NCBI GenBank assembly: GCA_027306585.1
Contig: DAHUZJ010000114.1
Location: 1-52,717, forward strand
Source: Acidimicrobiaceae bacterium
GTDB lineage: Bacteria > Actinomycetota > Acidimicrobiia > Acidimicrobiales > RAAP-2
Length of the DNA: 52,717 nt
Reading direction: 5' to 3'
Part shown: positions 16,745 through 25,639 of the stretch, one piece after another
Position numbering within the stretch: position 1 is the stretch's first letter
How the letters are laid out: the number at the start of each line of letters is the position of its first letter
The notes under the pieces: model-generated
Database searches by the model: none
What the model was told of the DNA's origin: nothing
Seen by the model: only the letters and a program-made list of their open reading frames with translations
Translations under genes and position numbers: made by a program

Positions 16745-17431
16745 ATGAGCACCGACATCGGATCCCGGCGGAGCGAGCGAGCGAGCCAGGTCGTCGACGC
16801 GGCGGCTCGCCTCTTCGGAGCCGGGGTCATGTCCCACTCCGGTCATGCCAACCTGAGCGGTCGGCTGGACCGTGAGACCTTTCTCCTCACCACGTCGGGC
16901 GCCGTCCGGGACCTGCGTCCCGGCGACCTGGCCACGGTCGACCTCGAGGGCACCGTGCTCGACGGCGCCCTTGCGCCCGAGAACGCCGAGATCGTCGCCA
17001 TGCACGGCGCGGTCTACCGCGCCCGGGACGAGGTGGGGGCCGTCATCCACACGCACTCCCCGTCGGCGACCGCCTTCGCCCTCGCCCACCGCTCCTTGCC
17101 GTGCCGGATGGAGTCGCTCCTGCGCTTCGGGCAAGCCGAGGAGATCCCGGTGGTCGCATGGGGACCCCGGGGTTCCGACGTCTCGGTGCGCGGGATCGCA
17201 GAAGCGCTCGAGCGGCATCGGACCACGGCTGCCGTGCTGCTCGCCAACCACGGCCTTCTCGCATTCGGTGCCGACCCGGTGGCGACCGCGCAGCTCGTCG
17301 TGGCGATCGAGGAGAGCGCCGAGGCGGAGCTCGCCGCGACCGCGATCGGCGGCGCCGCCGACTTCCCGGCCGGTGCCCTCGCAGCCGTGCGCGCGTCGAT
17401 GGCCAAGGCGCGCGGGCGGCAAGACGGCTAG
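16745..17431 (+). CDS. Class II aldolase/adducin-family protein
   Basis: A 228-residue zinc-dependent aldolase/decarboxylase/dehydratase fold. Seen: SGHANLSGRL near residue 32, LLTTSGAVRDL, the acidic catalytic segment PENAEIVAMHGAVY, the zinc ligands HTHSPSATAF, and the third His in LLANHGLLAFG. Relatives include fuculose-phosphate aldolase, ribulose-phosphate epimerase-like enzymes and methylthioribulose-phosphate aldolases or dehydratases. It sits 67 bp after the CstB-like gene with a strong GAGGAGG site and no operator of its own, so it probably belongs to the same operon. The substrate is not predictable; a sulfur-containing sugar phosphate is an attractive guess only. Confidence 0.87.
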   Translation: MSTDIGSRRSERASQVVDAAARLFGAGVMSHSGHANLSGRLDRETFLLTTSGAVRDLRPGDLATVDLEGTVLDGALAPENAEIVAMHGAVYRARDEVGAVIHTHSPSATAFALAHRSLPCRMESLLRFGQAEEIPVVAWGPRGSDVSVRGIAEALERHRTTAAVLLANHGLLAFGADPVATAQLVVAIEESAEAELAATAIGGAADFPAGALAAVRASMAKARGRQDG

Positions 17432-17504
17432 ACCCTTTCCCCGCCCGGTCCACCGCCTCGGTGCGGGAGAGCGGGCGGGCTGCGACGTCAGGTGGCGGTG
17501 GTGC

Positions 17505-17915
17505 TCAGGTGGTGGTGGCGCGGTTCCTGGCGGCCAAACCGGACAGCGCCTCACCGATCAACCGGCCGGCCTCCTCGGCGACCGGCCGGAGCTCGGGGTT
17601 CTGGGTCAGTGTCGCCATGATGGCCGGGTCCATCGCGTCCACGACGACCCCCTCGTCCCCTTGCCGGACCACCACGTTGCAGGGAAGCAGGGCGCCGATC
17701 TTGCGATCGGCGCCCAGTGCCTGGTGCGCCAGGCGCGGGTTGCACGCGCCGATGATCAGGTAGGGCTCCATCTCCTCGCCGAGCTTCTCGCGGAGGGTGG
17801 CCCGGACGTCGATCTCGGTGAGGGTGCCGAACCCCTTCTCCTTGAAGGCCTCCTTCACGAGCGGCACCGCCTCCTCGAACGTCAGCGGCAGGGTGATCGT
17901 CCTCGTGTACCCCAT
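17505..17915 (-). CDS. DUF302-family protein
   Basis: A 136-residue protein: GYTRTITLPLTFEEAVPLVK at the start, IGACNPRLAHQAL in the centre, LLPCNVVVRQ and DPAIMATL toward the end, the DUF302 signature. The function is unknown; such proteins are often found next to CsoR/CstR-type repressors and sulfur-handling genes. Cys residues at the GACNP and LPCNV positions could react with sulfur. GGAGG lies 5 bases before the ATG. It follows the CsoR-family gene by 37 bp on the same strand, so both are probably transcribed from the O3 promoter. Confidence 0.9.
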   Translation of the reverse strand: MGYTRTITLPLTFEEAVPLVKEAFKEKGFGTLTEIDVRATLREKLGEEMEPYLIIGACNPRLAHQALGADRKIGALLPCNVVVRQGDEGVVVDAMDPAIMATLTQNPELRPVAEEAGRLIGEALSGLAARNRATTT

Positions 17916-17952
17916 AGTGTCCTCCCGTTCGTGGAGCGGCGACGGGCCGCTC

Positions 17953-18721
<769 letters not shown>

Positions 18722-18778
18722 CCGCGTCCTCAGGAAGGTTCCACCGGCGCGTACGGGGTGCCACCGCACTGTGTAAGA

Positions 18779-18792
18779 TACCCCCTGGGGTA
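18779..18792. promoter_or_regulatory. CsoR/CstR-type operator O5 (MMPL promoter)
   Basis: TACCCCCTGGGGTA runs into a -10-like TATAGT (18791-18796). It stands 123 bp before the MMPL transporter gene. If transcription begins near 18803 the leader is over 100 nt long. Confidence 0.82.
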
Positions 18793-18812
18793 TAGTTCGA
18801 CCGACGGGCGCC

Positions 18813-18851
18813 CGCCCACGACTGACGCCCACCACTGACGCCCACCGCTCG
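18813..18851 (+). repeat. Three 13-bp repeats in the MMPL leader
   Basis: Units CGCCCACGACTGA, CGCCCACCACTGA and CGCCCACCGCTCG follow one another in the untranslated leader between operator O5 and the MMPL start. The function is unknown. Confidence 0.7.
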
Positions 18852-18915
18852 CTCACGCCCCCCCTTTCTCCACCGCCCGACGAACCACGCCCGACGACCA
18901 ACGGAAAGAGAGACC

Positions 18916-21105
18916 ATGGCAACCACGAAGCCGCTGACCCTCGTGCCTGACGCGCCGGCCACCGACGCGCCGCACGGGGCCTTTGCCCGCCTGGGGCGTT
19001 GGACGGGATCGCACCTGCGCCCGGTGCTCCTCGCCTGGCTGGCCGTCCTCGTGGTGTTCGGCATCTTCGCTCCCAAGGTCGAATCTGCGCTCGCTGGTGC
19101 AGGTTGGCAGGACTCGACCAGCCAATCGGTGCATGCCCGGCAGATCATCCGGCAGGACTTCGCCGGCCTCGGGTCGAGCGCGTTGCAGGTCGTGGTCGTC
19201 GACCGTGCCGGCAAGATTGCCAACGATCCGGCCGCCCAGTCCGTCATCTCCCGCGTCGAGGCCACGCTGCGAGCGAACCGGGCAGTCTCGACCGTGGTGC
19301 CACCGCGCCCGGGTACGTCGATCTCGCGCGACGGCCGCACCGCAGTGGTGGTCGCAGGGGCCGCCGCCGACACCAATCGCATGGTGACCGCGGCCGGGGA
19401 CTTGGCGGTCCCCCTGTCACGGTTGAGCACCCGTGACGTGTCGGTCACCCTCACCGGCGACAGTGCGCTGTGGGCCGACTTCAACGCGGCGAACCACTCG
19501 GCGATGATGCGCTCAGAGATGCTCTCGTGGCCCGTCACGCTGGCCATCCTCGTCGTCGCTTTCGGAAGCCTCGTTGCCGCCGGGCTGCCGCTCATGCTCA
19601 CGATGGCCGGTCTGCTCGTGTCGGCAGGCGCCCTGGTGCTCGCCAACCACCTCGCGCCGGTGTCGATCTGGGCACTCAACTTCGCCCTCATGTTCTCGTT
19701 GGCACTCGGGATCGACTACGCGCTCTTTCTCGTGGTGCGGTTCCGGGCTGCGCTCGAGCGGCGCAACGCCCAGCCGGGCGATCGGGCGGCGGCGGCGGCC
19801 GCTGTCGCCGAGACGCTCGCTACGGCAGGAAAGGCTGTGGCCTTCTCGGCCTTGACCGTCCTGGCGTCGCTCGCGTCCATCTTGATCGTGCCCAGCCCGG
19901 CCTTCCGGTCGATGGCTCTGGGCATCATGCTCTCGGTGGTCGCGGTGCTGGCCGCCACCTTGACCCTCTTGCCGGCCGTCCTCGGGAAGCTCGGCACGCG
20001 AGTCAACGCGGTGCGGGTGCGGTTGCGGCGCTCGGCGGACGATCGGCCCGCCGGCCACAAGCTCGAGGAACGCCTGCATGCCTGGGGGCGGTTCCTGTGG
20101 GCGCACCCCTGGCCGGCTGCGCTCGCCGGCCTCGCGGTGCTCGTCCTTGCCGCGCTGCCCGTGCTGGGCCTCCGCACGTCAATGCCGTCGATCACCATCA
20201 TCCCGGCGTCCGCCAACGCCCGCATCGGCTATCAGCAGGTGACCAGCGCGTTCGGTCCGGGTTTCCCGGGGACGTTGCAGGTGGTCGTCCCTGCTGCCGA
20301 GCAGACGGCAGCCCTGCAGGTGGCGCGGCAGACGCATGGCGTCGCGGAAGTGCTACCCGGACCGACCGGTCACGGGTGGGCGTTGGACCAAGTCGTCCCG
20401 ACGAGCGGGCCATCGACCGTGGCGACGGGCGCCACCATTGAACGACTACGGTCTGACCTTCCGCGCGGCTCCCTCGTCGGTGGTGCTGCCGCAGAGAACT
20501 ATGACCTCCAGCATGCGCTGGCAAGCCGGACGCCGATCGTGTTCGGGATGCTGGCCGGCCTCGGGTTCATCCTGCTGTTGGTGGCACTCGGTGCCCCGCT
20601 CATTGCCTTCGCCGGCGTGGTGATCACGGGCCTGTCGGTCGCTGGCGCCTTCGGGGTTGCCCGGCTGATCTTCCAGAACGGCGACCTGTCCGGGCTGTTG
20701 CACTTCACGCCGCAGGGGTTCGTCGACGCCTGGGGACCGCTCTTCTTCGGGGCCATGGTGTTCGGAGTCGCCATGGACTACACGCTGTTCCTGTTGTCCG
20801 CAGCCAAGGAGCGGTACGAGACGCATGCCGATCCCGAGCACTCAATGGTCGGATCCGTCCGAACGTCGGGTCGAGTGGTCGTGTCGGCGGCAGCGGTGAT
20901 GGTCGCCGTGTTCCTGACGTTCGCGCTGTCAGGCCCGCTCGCACCGAAGGAGATGGGTGTCATCCTGGCCGTAGCCGTCGCGTTGGACGCCATTGTCGTC
21001 CGCCTGGTGCTCCTGCCCGCCCTGCTGCGAATCGCAAACCACGCGGCGTGGCACCAACCCAGGTGGCTGGCACGGATCCTGCCGACGGTGAGGTTCGCCC
21101 ACTGA
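18916..21105 (+). CDS. MMPL-family (RND superfamily) transporter
   Basis: A 729-residue inner-membrane protein with the two-fold RND layout: one N-terminal helix (LLAWLAVLVVFGIFAP), a periplasmic loop, a bundle of about five helices (SWPVTLAILVVAFGSLVAAG onward), then a second helix near residue 395, a second loop and another bundle. The conserved FSLALGIDYALFLVVRFR and GVAMDYTLFLLSAAKERYE carry the proton-relay Asp-Tyr pairs typical of MMPL proteins. The substrate is unknown; relatives export lipids or siderophores. Its promoter carries operator O5, so it appears to be part of the sulfane-sulfur regulon, which is unexpected. AAAGAGAG precedes the ATG. Confidence 0.93.
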   Translation: MATTKPLTLVPDAPATDAPHGAFARLGRWTGSHLRPVLLAWLAVLVVFGIFAPKVESALAGAGWQDSTSQSVHARQIIRQDFAGLGSSALQVVVVDRAGKIANDPAAQSVISRVEATLRANRAVSTVVPPRPGTSISRDGRTAVVVAGAAADTNRMVTAAGDLAVPLSRLSTRDVSVTLTGDSALWADFNAANHSAMMRSEMLSWPVTLAILVVAFGSLVAAGLPLMLTMAGLLVSAGALVLANHLAPVSIWALNFALMFSLALGIDYALFLVVRFRAALERRNAQPGDRAAAAAAVAETLATAGKAVAFSALTVLASLASILIVPSPAFRSMALGIMLSVVAVLAATLTLLPAVLGKLGTRVNAVRVRLRRSADDRPAGHKLEERLHAWGRFLWAHPWPAALAGLAVLVLAALPVLGLRTSMPSITIIPASANARIGYQQVTSAFGPGFPGTLQVVVPAAEQTAALQVARQTHGVAEVLPGPTGHGWALDQVVPTSGPSTVATGATIERLRSDLPRGSLVGGAAAENYDLQHALASRTPIVFGMLAGLGFILLLVALGAPLIAFAGVVITGLSVAGAFGVARLIFQNGDLSGLLHFTPQGFVDAWGPLFFGAMVFGVAMDYTLFLLSAAKERYETHADPEHSMVGSVRTSGRVVVSAAAVMVAVFLTFALSGPLAPKEMGVILAVAVALDAIVVRLVLLPALLRIANHAAWHQPRWLARILPTVRFAH

Positions 21106-21124
21106 GGATGGCAAGCTGGCGGAT

Positions 21125-21706
21125 GTGTCTGACGACCTTCCGATCCTCACCGTCGCCGACGTCGACGCCTGGGCCGAGTGGTTGGCGCGCCACGGGGCCT
21201 CGGCGGCGGGCGTCTGGCTCGTCCTGGCCAAGAAGGGGACGACAGCACCCACCTCGCTGACCTATGACCAGGCGCTCGAACAGGCGCTGTGCCACGGCTG
21301 GGTGGACGGTCAGCTGGCGCGCGGGGACGAGGCGACGTTCCGCCGCCGCTTCACTCCGCGCCGGCCGGGAAGCGCATGGTCGCAGCGCAACGTCGCGCTT
21401 GTCACCCGGCTGGACGGCGCCGGCCGCCTCCAGGCGGGTGGCCGGCAAGCCGTCGAGCGTGCCAGGGCCGACGGCACCTGGGATGCGGCGTACGCTGGAC
21501 AGGCAACCATGGAGGTGCCGCCCGACCTGGTGGCTGCGTTGGCAGCTGATCCCTCGGCGGCGGCGATGTTCGACCGGTTGGTTGCCGCCAACCGGTACGC
21601 GGTGCTCTACCGGGTGACGACCGCGAAGCGGGCCTCGACGCGACAGCGTCGGGTCGAGGAGCTGGTTGCAATGCTCGCCCGCGGCGAGACCATCCACCCG
21701 CAGTGA
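21125..21706 (+). CDS. YdeI/OmpD-associated family protein
   Basis: A 193-residue protein of the YdeI (bacteriocin-protection, OmpD-associated) family. Typical stretches: DAWAEWLARHGASAAGVWLV, ALCHGWVDGQ near residue 57, RRFTPRRPGSAWSQRNVALV, and a C-terminal KRASTRQRRVEELVAMLARG. The molecular function of the family is unclear. The GTG start at 21125 lies 19 bp after the MMPL stop, so read-through from the O5 promoter is possible. Confidence 0.9.
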   Translation: MSDDLPILTVADVDAWAEWLARHGASAAGVWLVLAKKGTTAPTSLTYDQALEQALCHGWVDGQLARGDEATFRRRFTPRRPGSAWSQRNVALVTRLDGAGRLQAGGRQAVERARADGTWDAAYAGQATMEVPPDLVAALAADPSAAAMFDRLVAANRYAVLYRVTTAKRASTRQRRVEELVAMLARGETIHPQ

Positions 21707-21754
21707 CCGCGGGCGCTGCCCGATGGAGGTTGGGGGGGAGTGAGCCCCTCAGGC

Positions 21755-22297
21755 TCAGAAGGTTGTCGCATAGGTGACGAGCACGCCCTGCGTCGTCCGA
21801 CCGGCACGGACCTCGATGTGCGTGGGCACGCTCCAGCTGCCCCCGCGCACCTTGCTGCTGCGACCCTCGACGACATAGGCACCGGCCGGCACCTCGATGC
21901 GCCAGTGGCCGTCGGTCGCCTCCGTCGAGTACACCGTGCCCTGGGGCCCGGCCACCAATCGGATGGTGCCGGAGAGTGGCACGGGAAGGACCCCGACGCC
22001 CTGAAACCACCCGTCGACGGTTGCACTGCCCAGAGCGGTTGCGCCGTTGCCGGCGGGCGAGGCGCCACTTGGCGGCGGTGAGGTCTTCGCTCCGCCGCCG
22101 CCCAAAAGGAGGAGCGAGACGACGACGGCGAACGCGATCCCGATGCCTGCCATTGCTCGCCAGAGCCAGCGCCGACGCTGGCGACGGCGGGCCTCCTCGA
22201 TGAGCGCCTCGGCAGAGAGGGCTCCCGAAGCGTGTTCGGCGAAGTCCTCGAGGAGCTCGGTCACCTTCTCGAGGCGCTCCTCGCGGCAGGCCGCCAC
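21755..22297 (-). CDS. Membrane-anchored protein with extracellular beta-sandwich domain
   Basis: A 180-residue protein: a charged cytoplasmic helix (residues 1-47, ending EARRRQRRRW), one transmembrane helix (about 50-66, IGIAFAVVVSLLLLGGGG), a short Pro/Ser linker and a C-terminal domain with GTIRLVAGPQGTVYSTEATD and WRIEVPAGAYVVEGRSS, typical of carboxypeptidase-regulatory-like (transthyretin-type) sandwiches. It starts with GTG 5 bp after the stop of an XRE regulator, with AGGAG close before it. The pairing suggests the membrane protein could control, or be controlled by, that regulator; inference only. Confidence 0.75.
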   Translation of the reverse strand: MAACREERLEKVTELLEDFAEHASGALSAEALIEEARRRQRRRWLWRAMAGIGIAFAVVVSLLLLGGGGAKTSPPPSGASPAGNGATALGSATVDGWFQGVGVLPVPLSGTIRLVAGPQGTVYSTEATDGHWRIEVPAGAYVVEGRSSKVRGGSWSVPTHIEVRAGRTTQGVLVTYATTF

Positions 22298-22302
22298 TGC
22301 TC

Positions 22303-22572
22303 CTACGAGGCCCTTGATCCGGCGCCCTCGTGAAGCGCGACGACGGAGAGGTCGTCATCGAGAGATAACCTGAGGACCCGGGCGAGGGCGACGACGGTGA
22401 AGAACGCCGGCGTGGGTATCCTGCCGGTCTCAATCTTGCGGAGCGTCTCTACCGAGATGCCGGCCGCCGTCGCCACGTCACCCAGGCTCGTCGGTCCCCG
22501 TGCTTGACGCAGCACGGTGCCGAGGCGCTGACCGCGCTCGATCTCCCAAGGCTTGAGCGGGTCTCGAACCAT
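22303..22572 (-). CDS. XRE-family helix-turn-helix regulator
   Basis: An 89-residue Cro/C1-type DNA-binding protein: RGQRLGTVLRQARGPTSLGD, then VATAAGISVETLRKIETGRI (helix-turn-helix), and FFTVVALARVLRLSLDDDL. It has no effector domain. The ATG at 22572 lies only about 7 bases beyond a -10-like TATTAT on its own strand, so the transcript may be nearly leaderless. A perfect 12-bp palindrome sits between this gene and the divergent methionine aminopeptidase gene. Confidence 0.88.
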   Translation of the reverse strand: MVRDPLKPWEIERGQRLGTVLRQARGPTSLGDVATAAGISVETLRKIETGRIPTPAFFTVVALARVLRLSLDDDLSVVALHEGAGSRAS

Positions 22573-22585
22573 GCCCGCATAATAG

Positions 22586-22597
22586 TACCGGCCGGTA
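22586..22597. promoter_or_regulatory. Palindromic operator between XRE and map genes
   Basis: TACCGGCCGGTA is a perfect 12-bp palindrome flanked on both sides by AT-rich -10-like hexamers (TATTAT on the minus strand, TATGAT/GATAAT on the plus strand). It probably binds the XRE protein and could regulate both divergent transcripts. Confidence 0.65.
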
Positions 22598-22636
22598 TGA
22601 TAATCCGAGCCAGTGCGCTGAGGAGGTGTCGGACTG

Positions 22637-23404
22637 ATGGTCGAGCTGAAGGCGCCACGAGAGCTCGTTCTGCTGCGTGAGGCCGGCCGGGTGGTCGCCG
22701 AAGCGCTCGACGCGGTACGGGAGCGGGCCGAGGTCGGTGTCACCCTGAGTGAGCTCGACCGCGTGGCCGCGGAAGTGATCGAAAGGGCTGGAGCCACCCC
22801 CGCGTTCTTGGGCTACCACCCATCGTGGGCCCCGACCCCGTTCCCTGGAGTGATCTGCGCCAGTGTCAACGACGTGGTCGTTCACGGGATCCCCGACCGC
22901 ACTCGTCTGGCCGACGGCGATCTGGTGAGCATCGACTGCGGAGCCTTCGTGCGCGGTTGGTGTGCCGACGCGGCGATCAGCTTCACCGTCGGGGAATGCT
23001 GCCCAGCCGACACCGAGCTGGTTGCCGCCACCGACGCCGCGTTGGCGCGGGGTATCAGCGCAGCGCAGTCCGGACGCCAGCTCGGTGACGTCGGCTACGC
23101 CATCGGCCAGCCGGTCCGCCACGCCGGCTATGGGCTCCTCGCCGACCACGGGGGCCACGGCGTCGGCCGAGCCATGCACGAGGACCCGTTCGTCTACAAC
23201 GAGGGTCGGCCCGGGCACGGGTACCGGCTTCGACCCGGCCTGGTCGTAGCCCTCGAACCCATGCTCATCGCAGACGGGACCGACGAGTACGTGACTGACC
23301 GTGACGGGTGGACCTTGCGTACGGCCAGCGGGAGCCGTGCAGCACACAGCGAGCACACCATCGCCATCACCGACGACGGTCCCGTGATCCTCACCGCACC
23401 GTGA
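22637..23404 (+). CDS. map: Type I methionine aminopeptidase
   Basis: A 255-residue cytoplasmic metallopeptidase that removes the initiator Met. Pita-bread-fold ligands are visible: Asp in SIDCGAF, Asp in WCADAAISF, His in DHGGHGVGRAMHEDP, Glu in VALEPML and Glu in HSEHTIAI. There is no N-terminal zinc-finger or linker extension. GAGGAGGTG stands about 10 bases before the ATG. Being divergent from an XRE gene and away from ribosomal genes, it is probably an accessory copy rather than the main one (inference). Confidence 0.95.
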   Translation: MVELKAPRELVLLREAGRVVAEALDAVRERAEVGVTLSELDRVAAEVIERAGATPAFLGYHPSWAPTPFPGVICASVNDVVVHGIPDRTRLADGDLVSIDCGAFVRGWCADAAISFTVGECCPADTELVAATDAALARGISAAQSGRQLGDVGYAIGQPVRHAGYGLLADHGGHGVGRAMHEDPFVYNEGRPGHGYRLRPGLVVALEPMLIADGTDEYVTDRDGWTLRTASGSRAAHSEHTIAITDDGPVILTAP

Positions 23405-23635
23405 ACCCCCGGAACCGAAGTTCCTCTTGCGCACTTGCCAGAGAGTTGGACTGTGGAGGTCCTGCTCTTCCGCGCGTCACGCACGCGGCGCCGGTGCCCC
23501 TTGAGCGCTCCGCGTCCCTTCCCATGAAGCGCTGCCCCGAGATCGCTCACGCTCCCGGCGGTCGGGGCGAACGGCCCCGGTCGGAAGCCGTCACATCAGG
23601 GGGCATGGCGCCCGATCGAGGTTGGCCGAGTCTCG

Positions 23636-23905
23636 TCACGATGCCAAGTAGCGCCGGAGTGCATCCCGGGCGACCGCGCTGACGCTGCGATGCTCCTCTT
23701 CGGCGCGCTCGTGAAGAGCTTCTGCCAGGTCGGGCTCGATCCGAAGGTCGAGTCGAGGCGAGATGCCACGACCAAGGGACGGCCGACCGACCCTCCTCGG
23801 GGTGGCAGCCTCGAGGTCGCAACCAGCCTCTGCCTCGTCGGCGAGCTCTTCCTCTACCCCCGAAGTGAGCACCGCTCCGCTTTTCGTTCTCCTCACACGC
23901 GCCAC
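23636..23905 (-). CDS. Ribbon-helix-helix antitoxin-like protein
   Basis: A small protein of up to 89 residues. The C-terminal half (LDLRIEPDLAEALHERAEEE, HRSVSAVARDALRRYLAS) is a ribbon-helix-helix domain of the CopG/antitoxin type, preceded by the GRPSLGRG motif common in actinobacterial antitoxins. A GTG nine bases into the frame (23896) overlaps the stop of an upstream toxin stub as GTGTGA and may be the real start, as is usual for such operons. The toxin is degraded, so this antitoxin is orphaned. Confidence 0.75.
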   Translation of the reverse strand: MARVRRTKSGAVLTSGVEEELADEAEAGCDLEAATPRRVGRPSLGRGISPRLDLRIEPDLAEALHERAEEEHRSVSAVARDALRRYLAS

Positions 23906-23955
23906 TTCTTGGCCTCCTCGTACTGGTGGTTAGGGGACGTGCGGTAGGGGGTGAA
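23893..23955 (-). pseudogene. C-terminal stub of a BrnT-like toxin
   Basis: The minus strand reads FTPYRTSPN and then HQYEEAKKWRV before a stop that overlaps the antitoxin start. BrnT toxins end in a similar YEEAKK tail after a VVFTPR-type strand. The central and N-terminal parts are absent, which looks like an internal and 5' deletion. Confidence 0.4.
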
Positions 23956-24077
23956 GCATGGCGACCAGTCCTGCCCACGTGACGCGGGGCGCGGCTCGAT
24001 GGGGTTCCTCCAGCAACGTGAGTCCACGACTGGGGATCCTTCCCGTGAGTCGCTGGCTGACCTAGCCTGGTTTCGCG

Positions 24078-24797
24078 ATGAGCAGGCCGTCGTCAACGCG
24101 GAGGCCATCGCCCCGAATACCGGAGCAGCCGGTTCGGTCACGGGCGGTCCACCGACGGCGCCGCACCCCGCGGGATAGGGCGGTAATCGGCTCGTCGGGC
24201 GCTGCCTCGGTCCTGCTCGTCGTTCTCGCCGCGTTCGCCCTCGCCGGCGGCGTTTCCAGCTCCCCGACCGGAACTTCGCGAGGCGGCCATTTCCCGACGA
24301 CTCACGCTCATTCGTCGACGCCTGCCGCTTCGTCTGCCCCTCCCTCCTCGTCCCAACCGTCGTCTGCTTCCTCCTCTTCGTCACCCGCGGGGAGGGCCAC
24401 GCCGACGTCGACCACCCCCACGACGGGTGCGTCCGGAACGAGCACGACGTCGGGCTCCTCCGCGTCGGCCGCACCATCCGGCTCCGGAGTGGTGGCGACT
24501 GTCTCGCCCGCGGAGGTGCTCGTCGAAGTGCTGAACGGCTTCGGCGGGAACGGAGCAGCGACGGCGGCCGCGGCTGCGCTCCAGAGCCAGGGATTCGCCA
24601 TCAATGGGACGGGCAACGCGAACAGCTTCGAGTACGCCGACAACGTCATCCAGTACGCACCGGGCAACCTCTCGGGCGCGTACACGCTCGAGGCGTACGT
24701 CACCGGCACCACCCAGATCGTTGAGAGCCTCGATGTTCCCGCCGGAGAGGTCCAGCTCGTGCTCGGCTCAACCTATGACGGCATCGCCGAGAACTGA
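24078..24797 (+). CDS. Membrane-anchored LytR_C-domain protein
   Basis: A 239-residue protein: basic cytoplasmic tail, one transmembrane helix (about residues 38-57, GAASVLLVVLAAFALAGGVS), a long Ser/Thr/Pro linker, and a C-terminal LytR_C domain (VLVEVLNGFGGNGAATAAAA then LQSQGFAING and AGEVQLVLGSTYDGI). It would face the cell wall. The domain often accompanies LytR-CpsA-Psr ligases, but no catalytic LCP domain is present here. The start is the ATG at 24078; a start slightly downstream cannot be excluded. Confidence 0.85.
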   Translation: MSRPSSTRRPSPRIPEQPVRSRAVHRRRRTPRDRAVIGSSGAASVLLVVLAAFALAGGVSSSPTGTSRGGHFPTTHAHSSTPAASSAPPSSSQPSSASSSSSPAGRATPTSTTPTTGASGTSTTSGSSASAAPSGSGVVATVSPAEVLVEVLNGFGGNGAATAAAAALQSQGFAINGTGNANSFEYADNVIQYAPGNLSGAYTLEAYVTGTTQIVESLDVPAGEVQLVLGSTYDGIAEN

Positions 24798-25015
24798 CCC
24801 CACGTCAGGTACCGCCGCGGGTAGCGGCACAGGGTTGATCCCGGCGCCACCTGTTCCGGTTGAAACCGGCCAGGGTGCGGCACCGAGTGCCCGAGCCGTC
24901 GATCGCGTGCGTTGGCCGGCGTGGCACCGCCGCCCTCAGGGTACGGTCCCGGCAACCGCATCAACCGCTGGTCTCTCCTCACCAGCGTCATGCCATGGTG
25001 CACAGCGCTTCCGGC

Positions 25016-25447
25016 TCAGTGTCGGTCAGGGTCGAACTCGAGCACCTGCGTGAGGCGGATGTTGTTGCCGGACGGATCGCGGAATGAGGTGTCGATCCCG
25101 TAGGGCTGGCGGGTCGGGGGGTCGTTGAAGCGCACGCCGCGCGCCGTGAGTTCGTTGTAGCTCTTCTCGCAGTCGTCGGTCTGCAGGAAGAGCGTGCCGC
25201 CCGCCCCTTTGGCGACGAGCTCGCCAAGCTTGCGGCTGTCGGTCTCGTCGAGCATCGGCGGCCCGGGAACCGGCATGAGCACCAGTCCGACGTCGGGCTG
25301 GCCGGCCGGACCAACGCACAGCCACCGGAAGCTCCAATCCTTCATGGTGACATCGGCGCGCACCTCCCAGCCGAGCATCCGCGTGTAGAAGTCGAGTGCC
25401 TCGTCTTGGTTGTGCACCCAGAACTGGCTATTGGCGATGGTGATCAT
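25016..25447 (-). CDS. VOC-family (glyoxalase/bleomycin-resistance fold) protein
   Basis: A 143-residue protein with paired beta-alpha-beta-beta-beta modules: MITIANSQFWVHNQDEALDF at the start, FYTRMLGWEVRAD, GGTLFLQTDDCEKSYNELTA and IDTSFRDPSGNNIRLTQVLE at the end. The position of His10-like and Glu residues would allow a metal site, but the substrate is unknown. I prefer the ATG at 25447 because GGGAGG lies just upstream of it; the ATG at 25459 would place that site inside the gene. Confidence 0.9.
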   Translation of the reverse strand: MITIANSQFWVHNQDEALDFYTRMLGWEVRADVTMKDWSFRWLCVGPAGQPDVGLVLMPVPGPPMLDETDSRKLGELVAKGAGGTLFLQTDDCEKSYNELTARGVRFNDPPTRQPYGIDTSFRDPSGNNIRLTQVLEFDPDRH

Positions 25448-25639
25448 CGGACCTCCCATGGTGAGGCGTCAGTCGTCTTGTCTTCGTGACGGAACGTTAC
25501 GAGGCCGGTCCTTCGCCGTCTTCTTGAAACGTGCGGTTCTGGGGGTGCCCATAGGCCATGGCCACGCAGCGGGGGATTCGAAGCTGGGCCGCCGCCGGCG
25601 GGAAAGCCGCTCGGTAGTGGGTGGGGGTTCAATCACGGT

